Source: Nocardioidaceae bacterium UBA4001 (GTDB lineage Bacteria; Actinomycetota; Actinomycetes; Propionibacteriales; Nocardioidaceae). Taken from it: DNA of 64,000 nucleotides. The translations under genes and the position numbers were made by a program. This document shows positions 25,185-32,469 of this stretch, piece by piece (the first letter of the stretch is position 1; each line of letters starts with the position of its first letter). The stretch covers positions 1 to 64,000 of the forward strand of contig DGBP01000022.1 in the NCBI GenBank assembly GCA_002384855.1, given 5' to 3'. The notes below the pieces were generated by a model. It saw nothing but the letters and a program-made list of their open reading frames with translations. It did not search any database and had not been told where the DNA came from.

Positions 25185-25604
25185 TCAGCCGGCCTGCTCG
25201 GTGCGGGCGGTCCGCCACAGGGTCAGGCCGGCGAACCCGGCGAGCACCCCTCCGCCGACGGTGAGCACGAGGCCGACCCCGGGCATCCAGCCGGCGAACC
25301 CGACCTTCGACAGCAGGTGCACGACCTGCCACACCGGCATCGCCACGGCGACAGCCGCGAGGACGAACGCGTGGACGGCAGCGATCCGGTAGGGACGGAT
25401 GATCGCCCCGGCGACGCCGAGGACGGCGGCGTACATCGTCCACAGCCCGGCACCGCGGACCCCGGCGAACGTGCCGGCGCCGCTGTAGACCCACGGGAGG
25501 AACGCGCCGAGCAGCACCATGACCGAGGCCCCGAGCAGGTGCCGGCTCGAGCGCGAGCGGGGACGGCGCGGTGCACGGGTGGGCGTGGCGCTCAACAGTT
25601 GCAT
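25185..25604 (-). CDS. Four-helix membrane protein of unknown function
   Basis: A 139-aa protein with a basic N-terminus (RAPRRPRSRSSRH) and four hydrophobic helices (about 28-45, 55-72, 78-97 and 110-130). I do not recognise the family. It is on the opposite strand, its stop lying just after the exonuclease-fusion stop, and its start faces the promoter of the DUF4212/symporter pair. The ATG at 25604 is chosen because earlier residues look non-coding. It may be an unrelated insertion into the locus. Confidence 0.65.
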   Translation of the reverse strand: MQLLSATPTRAPRRPRSRSSRHLLGASVMVLLGAFLPWVYSGAGTFAGVRGAGLWTMYAAVLGVAGAIIRPYRIAAVHAFVLAAVAVAMPVWQVVHLLSKVGFAGWMPGVGLVLTVGGGVLAGFAGLTLWRTARTEQAG

Positions 25605-25768
25605 CCCAGCAATGTAGACGCTCCCTCCGGTGCTGCCACGGTTCCGCCGCGTCGTGCGACGAGTGGGCGGTGCGGTGCGGTCAACGGTCGCCGAGCGGTC
25701 CGGACCGGCCCAGGGGAGGGGACGGCGGCGTACCGCCGATCGCAGACTACCGACCGCCCGGCGATTCG

Positions 25769-25784
25769 TGTGACCGACATCACC
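25769..25784 (+). promoter_or_regulatory. CRP/GlxR-like operator before the DUF4212-symporter operon
   Basis: TGTGACCGACATCACC fits the CRP-family dyad TGTGA-N6-TCACA with one mismatch in the second arm. It is 73 bases before the DUF4212 start, within a 252-base divergent gap. GlxR, the actinobacterial cAMP receptor, is known to control acetate metabolism genes in corynebacteria, so binding here would make sense. A possible -35 element TTGACC follows at 25793-25798. No clear -10 is visible. Confidence 0.5.
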
Positions 25785-25856
25785 AGGAGTGCTTGACCAT
25801 GGTTCCGGGGCTCTGGTTCTCTGCCCGCAACACGGCCGCAGCAAGGAGACTCTCAA

Positions 25857-26135
25857 ATGGATGCCTCACAGCGCCAGGAGTACTGGCGCAAGAACCTCCG
25901 CCTCATGGCGGTGCTCCTCACGATCTGGGCCCTGGTGTCGTTCGGTGCCGGGATCCTCTTCGTGGAGCCACTCAACAACATCGTGATCCTGGGCTACCCG
26001 CTCGGGTTCTGGTTCGCCCAGCAGGGCTCGATCATCACCTTCGTGATCCTCATCGCGATCTATGTCTGGCGCATGGACGCGCTCGACAAGAGCTACGGGA
26101 TCGACGAGTACGAGGAGGAGGTGCACCACTCGTGA
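25857..26135 (+). CDS. DUF4212 symporter small subunit
   Basis: A 92-aa membrane protein of the DUF4212 family (putative solute:sodium symporter small subunit). Diagnostic pieces are YWRKNLRLMAVLL at the start, FVEPLNNI, PLGFWFAQQGSI and a conserved tail WRMDALDKSYGIDE. Two helices span about 18-38 and 50-70. The family is nearly always coded directly before a VC_2705-type symporter, as here, with a GTGA overlap. An AAGGAG ribosome site lies at 25843-25848. It probably assembles with the large subunit in the membrane. Confidence 0.93.
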   Translation: MDASQRQEYWRKNLRLMAVLLTIWALVSFGAGILFVEPLNNIVILGYPLGFWFAQQGSIITFVILIAIYVWRMDALDKSYGIDEYEEEVHHS

Positions 26136-27883
26136 GCGACATCCAGACCTGGACGCTCGTCTTCGTCGTCCTGACCTTCGGCATCTACATCTACATCGCC
26201 TACGCGAGCCGGGTGAGCACAACCTCCGGCTTCTACGTGGCAGGCGGCGGCATCCCCGCCCCCGCGAACGGCGCCGCGATCGCGGCGGACTGGATGAGCG
26301 CCGCGTCGTTCATCTCGATGGCCGGCCTCATCGCGTTCGCGATGAACGGCTACGCCGGCTCGGTCTACCTCATGGGATGGACCGGGGGCTACGTCCTCCT
26401 GGCCATGCTGCTGGCGCCGTACCTGCGCAAGTTCGGCAAGTACACGATCCCCGACTTCGTCGGTGACCGGTACAACGAGAGCGCCCGCCTGGTCGCCGTG
26501 GTCGCCGCCATCGTGGTCTCGTTCGTCTACGTGGCCGGCCAGATGGCCGGTGTCGGCGTGGTCTTCCAGCGCTTCCTCGGCGTCACCACCGAGTGGGGCG
26601 TGATCATCGGGATGGTGATCGTGTTCTTCTACGCCGTGCTCGGCGGCATGAAGGGCATCACCTGGACCCAGGTGGCGCAGTACACCGTGCTGATCATCGC
26701 CTACCTGATCCCGGTGGTCGCCATCTCGGTGAAACTCACCGGTATGCCGGTGCCGCAGATCGGGTTCGGCGCGATCCTCAGCCAGCTCGACGGCCTGCAG
26801 CAGGACCTCGGCTTCGCCGCCTACACCGAGGCGTTCTCGACGACCAGCATGGCCAACATGGTGCTGATCACCGCCTCGCTGATGTTCGGCACGGCGGGCC
26901 TCCCGCACGTGATCGTGCGCTTCTACACCGCCAAGAGCGTCCGCGCCGCCCGGTTCTCGGCGCTGTGGGCGCTGTTCTTCATCTCGCTGCTCTACACGAC
27001 CGCCCCAGCGATCGGGGCGTTCAGCAAGCTCAACTTCATGGAGCAGATCAACGGCAGCGCTCTCAACGCCACGCCCGACTGGTTCAACACGTGGCGAGAC
27101 GTCGGCCTGATCACCGGCGTGGACGGCGGGGAGATCCAGGACCTCAACGGCAACGGCACCATCGACTTCACCGGTGGCGAGACCAACGAGATCCTGGTCA
27201 ACAACGACATCATCGTGCTCGCCGCTCCGGAGATCGCCGGCCTGCCGGCACCCATCGTCGGCCTGGTGGCCGCCGGTGCTCTCGCGGCCGCGCTGTCCAC
27301 GGCCTCCGGTCTGCTCCTGGTGATCTCGTCCGCGGTCGCGAACGACGTCTACTACAAGAAGATCAACCCGGCCGCGACCGAGGCGCGCCAGCTGCTCGTG
27401 GGCCGCATCGCCATGGCCGGTGCGATCCTCGTCGCCGGCTACCTGGGCATCAACCCGCCCGGATTCGTGGCGCAGGTGGTCGCGCTGGCCTTCGGCCTCG
27501 CAGCGGCCAGCTTCTTCCCGATCCTGGTGCTCGGCATCTTCTGGAAGAAGACCACTGCGGCGGGTGCCACGGCAGGTCTGGCAGCCGGTCTGATCACCAC
27601 GTCGCTGTACATGCTGTGGACGATCGACATCTACGGCAACAGCGCCGGCATCTGGGAGATCCCCGAGACCGGCTTCGGCACCGTCGGCATGCTGATCAAC
27701 TTCGTCGTGACGATCGTGGTCTCCACGTTCACGAAGAAGCCGTCGTTGGCGATGCAGGAGCTCGTCGAGGAGATCCGCTACCCGGGCAAGACCAAGCTGG
27801 TCGCCGCCCACGCGGAGGGTCACCTGGACGACGTGGTCCTCGACGACGGGGACAACCCGCCGTCTGGTGGCCCCCGCCACTGA
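26132..27883 (+). CDS. Sodium:solute symporter large subunit, ActP/VC_2705 type
   Basis: SLC5-family symporter of 583 aa with about 13 membrane helices; typical motifs are GFYVAGGGIPAPANGAAIAA, DWMSAASFISMAG and RKFGKYTIPDFVGDRY. An extracytoplasmic insertion near residues 330-350 contains DLNGNGTID, an EF-hand-like calcium loop that I recall as common in this subfamily. Relatives move acetate or other short monocarboxylates with sodium or protons. It is translationally coupled to the DUF4212 subunit and lies beside the symporter-kinase signalling genes, so the sensor probably controls this transporter or the pathway it feeds. The substrate is inferred. Confidence 0.9.
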   Translation: MSDIQTWTLVFVVLTFGIYIYIAYASRVSTTSGFYVAGGGIPAPANGAAIAADWMSAASFISMAGLIAFAMNGYAGSVYLMGWTGGYVLLAMLLAPYLRKFGKYTIPDFVGDRYNESARLVAVVAAIVVSFVYVAGQMAGVGVVFQRFLGVTTEWGVIIGMVIVFFYAVLGGMKGITWTQVAQYTVLIIAYLIPVVAISVKLTGMPVPQIGFGAILSQLDGLQQDLGFAAYTEAFSTTSMANMVLITASLMFGTAGLPHVIVRFYTAKSVRAARFSALWALFFISLLYTTAPAIGAFSKLNFMEQINGSALNATPDWFNTWRDVGLITGVDGGEIQDLNGNGTIDFTGGETNEILVNNDIIVLAAPEIAGLPAPIVGLVAAGALAAALSTASGLLLVISSAVANDVYYKKINPAATEARQLLVGRIAMAGAILVAGYLGINPPGFVAQVVALAFGLAAASFFPILVLGIFWKKTTAAGATAGLAAGLITTSLYMLWTIDIYGNSAGIWEIPETGFGTVGMLINFVVTIVVSTFTKKPSLAMQELVEEIRYPGKTKLVAAHAEGHLDDVVLDDGDNPPSGGPRH

Positions 27884-27898
27884 CCCACCCGCACGACC

Positions 27899-27934
27899 CG
27901 GCCCGTCCATCGCCTCAGCGCGGTGGGCGGGCCG
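27899..27934 (+). terminator. Stem-loop after the symporter gene
   Basis: An 11-base stem, CGGCCCGTCCA (27899-27909) with TGGGCGGGCCG (27924-27934), contains one G-U pair and a 14-base loop. It begins 16 bases after the symporter stop. There is no long U-tract, but position and strength fit a transcription terminator. Confidence 0.6.
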
Positions 27935-27951
27935 AGTGCTTGAATCGACTC

Positions 27952-28599
27952 ATGAGCGTGTTCGACGAGAAGGCCGCGACCTGGGACGACGACCCGACGA
28001 AGCTCGAGCGGGCACGCGTCGTGGCCGAGGCGGTCCGTGCCGCGGTGCCGCTGACCCCGACCACCCGTCTGCTGGAGTACGGCGCCGGCACCGCCCAGCT
28101 GTCCCAGGAGCTCTCCGGGGACGTCGGGCCGATCACGGCCGCCGACCCGTCCGAGGGGATGCGCGAGGTCGTCGCGGCGAAGGTCACCGACGGCAGGCTT
28201 CCCGAGGGCACCCGGGTCTGGGACCTCGACCTGGCGGGGGGAGAGGTGCCGCAGGAGCGCTTCGACCTGGTCGCCTCCGTGCTCACGCTGCACCACATCC
28301 ATGAGCTGGAGCCGGTGCTTCGCGCCTTCGCGACACTGCTCGAGGACGGCGGCCACCTGTGCGTCGTCGACCTCGTCGCCGAGGACGGCTCGTTCCACGG
28401 CGAGGACTTCGCCGGCCATCACGGCTTCGACACCGACGACCTGACCCGGCAGCTGTCCGAGGCCGGCTTCGCCGACGTCGACGTGCGTCACGTGCACGAC
28501 CTGGAGAAGAAGGGCCGTTCCTACCCGCTGTTCCTCGCCACCGCCACCCGGGAACCGGCGTCCGAGGCACGAGGTGACGGCGAGGAGCCCGCGTCCTGA
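27952..28599 (+). CDS. Class I SAM-dependent methyltransferase
   Basis: Methyltransferase of 215 aa. SAM-binding motif I is LLEYGAGTAQLS (about 42-53), the acidic residue after strand 2 is in AADPSEGM, and motif post-II is FDLVASVLTLHHI (about 103-115). The start MSVFDEKAATWDDDPTKLERA is typical of the COG2226/UbiE-like group with small-molecule substrates. The acceptor is unknown. It has its own context between two hairpins and seems monocistronic. Confidence 0.87.
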   Translation: MSVFDEKAATWDDDPTKLERARVVAEAVRAAVPLTPTTRLLEYGAGTAQLSQELSGDVGPITAADPSEGMREVVAAKVTDGRLPEGTRVWDLDLAGGEVPQERFDLVASVLTLHHIHELEPVLRAFATLLEDGGHLCVVDLVAEDGSFHGEDFAGHHGFDTDDLTRQLSEAGFADVDVRHVHDLEKKGRSYPLFLATATREPASEARGDGEEPAS

Positions 28600-28608
28600 G
28601 ACGCGGGC
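28587..28608 (+). terminator. Hairpin across the methyltransferase stop codon
   Basis: A perfect nine-base stem, GCCCGCGTC (28587-28595) with GACGCGGGC (28600-28608), has the stop codon TGA in its four-base loop. It is followed by CCCTCGTTCCTC. It is a strong candidate terminator embedded in the gene end. Confidence 0.65.
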
Positions 28609-28626
28609 CCCTCGTTCCTCACCCGG

Positions 28627-28830
28627 TCAGCGGATCTCGACGACCACCCGGTTCAGGCCGTCACGGTCGGCGCCGTCGGGGTCGTAGCCGCCCTCGACAT
28701 TGCCGGCCTCGTGGGCTTCAACGCCTCCTGTCGCAGACCACGGTCGACGAGGTCGGTGAGGGTGCCCGCGCGCACCACGGGTCGGCCCACCTGCGCACTC
28801 ACCCCTGGGGTGGATGTGGTCGGGCCGAAG
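28627..28830 (-). other. Possible remnant of a small minus-strand gene
   Basis: This gap is about 280 bases long. On the minus strand one frame reads VGRPVVRAGTLTDLVDRGLR and the next frame reads EAGNVEGGYDPDGADRD followed by GLNRVVVEIR and a stop at 28627. Both pieces have protein-like composition and would join through one frameshift near 28725. I do not recognise the family. It may be a decayed gene or chance open frame in GC-rich DNA. Confidence 0.25.
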
Positions 28831-28876
28831 GTCCGATGGACTCGGGTAGTACGTCCGACGCCTGCGAGGAGCACCC

Positions 28877-29914
28877 ATGCGCACCGACCGGTCCACGCTC
28901 GCCCAGTTCCTGATCGAGGAGCGACGCCGCCATCCCGGCTCCAGCGGCGAGCTGAACGCCCTCATCCTCGACGTCGCGCTGGCCTGCAAGGCGATCTCGA
29001 AGCGGGTGGCCCACGGTGCGCTTGAGGACGTGCTCGGTGCCGAGGGCCGGACGAATGTGCAGGGGGAGGCGCAGCAGAAGCTCGACGTGATCGCGAACGA
29101 GGTGTTCCTGCGCGTCAACGAGTGGGGCGGCCAGCTCGCCGGGATGGCCTCGGAGGAGCTCGACGAGCCCTACCCGATCCCGGGGGAGTACCCCCGCGGG
29201 AAGTACCTGCTGTCCTTCGACCCCCTCGACGGGTCCTCCAACATCGACGTGAACGTCGCGGTCGGCAGCATCTTCTCGATCCTGCGCGCGCCGACCCCCG
29301 GCCGGGACGCGACCGTCGAGGACTTCCTCCAGCCGGGGACCGAGCAGGTCGCGGCGGGCTACGCGATCTACGGACCCTCGACGATCCTGGTGCTCAGCGT
29401 CGGCCGCGGCGTCCACGCGTTCACCCTCGACCCGGCCCTGGGGGAGTTCTTCCTCACCCGGCACGACATCGCCATCCCGGAGGCCACGCGGGAGTACGCC
29501 ATCAACAACTCCAACCAGCGGTTCTGGGAGCCGGCGGTGCAGCGCTACGTCGACGAGTGCCTCGCCGGACGGACCGGCCCGCGCGGCAAGGACTTCAACA
29601 CGCGGTGGATCGCCTCCCTGGTCGCCGAGACCCACCGCATCCTCACCCGCGGAGGTGTCTTCCTCTACCCGCGCGACTCCAAGGACCCGGCCAAGGCTGG
29701 TCGGCTGCGGCTGCTCTACGAAGCGAACCCGGTGGCCTTCCTCGTCGAGCAGGCCGGCGGCCTGGCCAGCACCGGCCGTGAGCGGATCCTCGAGGTCCGG
29801 CCGACCGAGCTGCACCAGCGTGTGGGCCTGGTGTTCGGCTCGCGCGAGGAGGTCGCGCTGATCGAGGCCTACCACGCCGAGGCACCGGCGCTCCGCAGCG
29901 ACGACGTCGCCTGA
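28877..29914 (+). CDS. fbp: Fructose-1,6-bisphosphatase, class I
   Basis: Class I FBPase of 345 aa; the metal and phosphate site FDPLDGSSNIDVN is at about 114-126, preceded by SEEL at about 92-95, and the sugar-binding region contains YAIYGPSTILVLS and YPRDSKDPAKAGRLRLLYEANP. It hydrolyses fructose-1,6-bisphosphate to fructose-6-phosphate in gluconeogenesis or a Calvin cycle. Most actinobacteria use the unrelated class II (GlpX) enzyme, so a class I enzyme here is notable. No RuBisCO or phosphoribulokinase is in the window. GAGGAG precedes the ATG. Confidence 0.93.
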   Translation: MRTDRSTLAQFLIEERRRHPGSSGELNALILDVALACKAISKRVAHGALEDVLGAEGRTNVQGEAQQKLDVIANEVFLRVNEWGGQLAGMASEELDEPYPIPGEYPRGKYLLSFDPLDGSSNIDVNVAVGSIFSILRAPTPGRDATVEDFLQPGTEQVAAGYAIYGPSTILVLSVGRGVHAFTLDPALGEFFLTRHDIAIPEATREYAINNSNQRFWEPAVQRYVDECLAGRTGPRGKDFNTRWIASLVAETHRILTRGGVFLYPRDSKDPAKAGRLRLLYEANPVAFLVEQAGGLASTGRERILEVRPTELHQRVGLVFGSREEVALIEAYHAEAPALRSDDVA

Positions 29915-30017
29915 GGGCCGTTGGACCCTGCCGGTCCCGCGCTGTCGGAACCACCCTGGAGGGTGGCGGCCCCTGGCCGTCGAGGGCCGACGGCGCCGGG
30001 GGACGAGGAGGTGTCTG

Positions 30018-30542
30018 ATGAGGACCACGGCGAAGCGCCTCACGAAGGCCGAGATGCGCGCCTTCCTGGAGGACTACACGAAGGCGTGGAACGACCACGA
30101 CCTCGACGCGGTCGTGGCACGGCTGACCGAGGACGTGGTGTGGGACCACCCGTTCACGATCGAGCCGCTACGGGGCAGGGCGGCGGCCCGGGCGGACCTG
30201 GCCGAGACCTACCGGAGCTTCCCCGACCTGCACTTCCCGGTCGAGGACAGCCGGATCTATGTCGGCGACGACCACGCGAGCGCGGTGGGCACCTGGACGC
30301 TCGTCGGCACGATGGCCGGCCCCGCCAGGGGTGCGGAGCCGACCGGGCGCACGGTCCGGATCGCCGGCGTGGTGACCTACCGCTTCCGTGACGGGCTGAT
30401 CAGCGAGCAGACCATCGTGTACGACGGGCTGGAGTTCTCCCGCCAGCTCGGCCTGCTGCCGAGCGAGAAGAGCCTGACCCTCAAGGCCCTCCTCGAGCTT
30501 CAGCGGCTGGGCACGAGGGCGAGGAAGGCGCTGCGGCGGTAG
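30018..30542 (+). CDS. SnoaL-like / NTF2-fold protein
   Basis: A 174-aa protein with the SnoaL-like cone fold: FLEDYTKAWNDHDLDAVVARLTEDVVWDHP is split over residues 15-45, followed by LRGRAAARADLAETYRSFPD and GVVTYRFRDGLISEQTIVYD. Family members are isomerases, cyclases, hydrolases or non-enzymatic. The C-terminal 30 residues form a basic helix not usual for the fold. It converges on the acyl-CoA ligase across 15 bases, so it is probably transcribed alone or with fbp. Function is unassigned. Confidence 0.75.
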   Translation: MRTTAKRLTKAEMRAFLEDYTKAWNDHDLDAVVARLTEDVVWDHPFTIEPLRGRAAARADLAETYRSFPDLHFPVEDSRIYVGDDHASAVGTWTLVGTMAGPARGAEPTGRTVRIAGVVTYRFRDGLISEQTIVYDGLEFSRQLGLLPSEKSLTLKALLELQRLGTRARKALRR

Positions 30543-30557
30543 CCACCCGGAGCCGGG

Positions 30558-32087
30558 TCAGTTGACCTGGCGCTCGTGGCCCTTCCAGTACGGCTCGCGC
30601 AGCTTGAACTTCTGCAGCTTGCCGGTGGCGGTGCGCGGCAGGTCCTTTACGAAGGCGATCTGCTTGGGGCACTTGTAGCCGGCCAGCTCGGTGCGGCAGT
30701 GCGCGATGAGCTCCTCGGGGGTCACCGCGGAGCCGTCGGAGACCACCAGCCCGGTGACCAGCTCGCCCCACTTGTCGTCCGGGACGCCGATCACCGCGAC
30801 CTCACGCACCGCCGGGTGCCGCATGAGCACGTCCTCCACCTCGATGGAGGAGACGTTCTCGCCCCCGGAGATGATCACGTCCTTCTTACGGTCGGAGATC
30901 ACCAGGTAGCCCTCGTCGTCGAGGTAGCCACCGTCGCCGGTGTGGAACCAGCCGCCGGCCTGGACCCGCGCGGTCTCCTCGGGCTGCTCCCAGTAGCCGT
31001 CGAGGTTGTGGTTGGAGGCTGTGAGGACCTCGCCCTGGTCGTCGACCCGGACCCGGACGCCGAGGGCGGGTGCTCCGGCGCGGCCGAGCTTGCGGGCGCG
31101 CTCGAACGTGCCCAGGTCGTCCCACTCGGCGCGCTGCCGGTTGACGGTCACCAGGGGAGAGGTCTCGGTGAGCCCGTAGATCTGGATGAACTCCCACCCG
31201 AGGACGGTCATGACCTCCTCGATGACCGAGGTCGGCGGGGGTGCGCCCGCGACGATGATGCGCACCCGGTCGCGACCCGGCACCGGGCCGTCCCACGACT
31301 TCGCGGCGTCGAGCGCGGCGCTGACCACGGCGGGCGCTGCGCACAGGAGGGTGACGCCGTGCTCGTCGATGCGCCGCAGGATCTCGGCCCCGTCGACCTG
31401 GCGCAGCACGACGTGCCGACCGCCCATGCCGGTGATGCCGTAGGGCATGCCCCAGCCGTTGGCGTGGAACATCGGCAGGGTGTGCAGCAGCACGTCGCGG
31501 TCGGTGATCGAGGCGTGCAGGCCGAACACGGTGGCGTTGAGCCAGAGGTTCCGGTGGGTCAGCTGGACGCCCTTGGGCCGCGCCGTCGTACCCGAGGTGT
31601 AGTTGATCGTCGCGGTCGCCGCCTCGTCCGGCTCGGCCCACGGCGCGGGGTCGACGTCGTGGAGGAACATCGCGTCGTCGTCGCCGAGCACGAACTTGTG
31701 CGGCACGTCGATCTCCTCGAGCAGGTGCGCGAGCGAGGGGTCGACGTAGAGCACCTCTGCGCCGGAGTGGCCGACGATGTACTGCACCTCCCGCAGGCTC
31801 AGCCGGAAGTTGATCGGCACCAGGATTCGCCCCCACCCGCTGACGCCGAAGAACGACGTGAGCAGCCGGGCGGAGTTGTGCGACACGATCGCGACGCGCC
31901 CGCCGACCGGGACCTCCAGCTGGTCTAGCCGTGCCGCCTGCGCACGGGCCGACGCCGCGAGCTCCCGGTAGGTCAGCTCGCCCAGGCTCGGCCCGGGCTG
32001 GTCCGGCTCGTCCACGACGGCGACCCGGTCGGGGTAGACGGTCTCGGCGCGGTCCAGGAAGTCGCGCACGGTCAGGGGGTAGTACAC
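30558..32087 (-). CDS. AMP-dependent acyl-CoA synthetase / ligase
   Basis: ANL-superfamily ligase of 509 aa. The AMP-binding P-loop YTSGTTARPKG is at about 163-173, the A5 motif QIYGLTETSP at about 291-300, the A7 motif HTGDGGYLDDEGYL at about 375-388, and the catalytic lysine in the C-terminal PRTATGKLQK at about 486-495. It activates a carboxylic acid to acyl-AMP and then acyl-CoA. Sequence style fits medium- or long-chain fatty acids or related acids, but substrate cannot be fixed. It is divergent from the cox operon across a 382-base region with strong palindromes. Confidence 0.9.
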   Translation of the reverse strand: MYYPLTVRDFLDRAETVYPDRVAVVDEPDQPGPSLGELTYRELAASARAQAARLDQLEVPVGGRVAIVSHNSARLLTSFFGVSGWGRILVPINFRLSLREVQYIVGHSGAEVLYVDPSLAHLLEEIDVPHKFVLGDDDAMFLHDVDPAPWAEPDEAATATINYTSGTTARPKGVQLTHRNLWLNATVFGLHASITDRDVLLHTLPMFHANGWGMPYGITGMGGRHVVLRQVDGAEILRRIDEHGVTLLCAAPAVVSAALDAAKSWDGPVPGRDRVRIIVAGAPPPTSVIEEVMTVLGWEFIQIYGLTETSPLVTVNRQRAEWDDLGTFERARKLGRAGAPALGVRVRVDDQGEVLTASNHNLDGYWEQPEETARVQAGGWFHTGDGGYLDDEGYLVISDRKKDVIISGGENVSSIEVEDVLMRHPAVREVAVIGVPDDKWGELVTGLVVSDGSAVTPEELIAHCRTELAGYKCPKQIAFVKDLPRTATGKLQKFKLREPYWKGHERQVN

Positions 32088-32191
32088 GGTGCTCTCCTCG
32101 GGTGGGTGCCAGGATCGGCCTCATTCCAGCACGGTGCGCCGACGGCCACCACCCCTCGCGGCGATGCGCCGGTGCCGCTGCTTGTCCGGGC

Positions 32192-32258
32192 GCTGCTTTC
32201 CCACGTTCACCTGGGAAAGCAGCACTCACCTCGTGAGATCTCACGAGGTAGGTGCTGC
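32192..32258. repeat. Overlapping hairpin and 40-bp imperfect palindrome between the ligase and cox genes
   Basis: Two perfect dyads share bases. The first has 12-base arms GCTGCTTTCCCA (32192-32203) and TGGGAAAGCAGC (32212-32223) with an eight-base loop. The second is a loop-free 22-base palindrome at 32228-32249, half-site ACCTCGTGAGA, extended by GCAGCAC (32219-32225) and GTGCTGC (32252-32258) to a 40-base palindrome with two mismatched pairs. GCAGC is common to both, so the structures exclude each other. This could be an RNA switch, a transcription barrier between divergent genes, or a recombination or REP-like element. Confidence 0.8.
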
Positions 32259-32274
32259 TGCGTCGCGGGAAGTC

Positions 32275-32304
32275 GGGCCCCCGGCCCCCGGGCCCCCGGC
32301 CCCC
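32275..32304. repeat. GC-only 15-bp tandem repeat
   Basis: GGGCCCCCGGCCCCC is repeated exactly twice (32275-32289 and 32290-32304) and followed by a related partial copy GGGCCCCGGG. It directly follows the palindrome cluster in the gap before the cox genes. It is prone to secondary structure and to assembly error. The rest of the gap to 32469 shows no gene. Confidence 0.75.
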
Positions 32305-32469
32305 GGGCCCCGGGACTGGGGGGCCCGAGAACCCTGGTCCCGACCACTTCGGGACCTGACAAGGATCCGTTGCCATCGGTGGGTCACCGGTGCAGACTGA
32401 CCCTCGTACCGGCCTCGTCTCGGGGGCACTGGGACGCGGCCCCGGCACCTCAGACGAGAGGGGCGCTCC

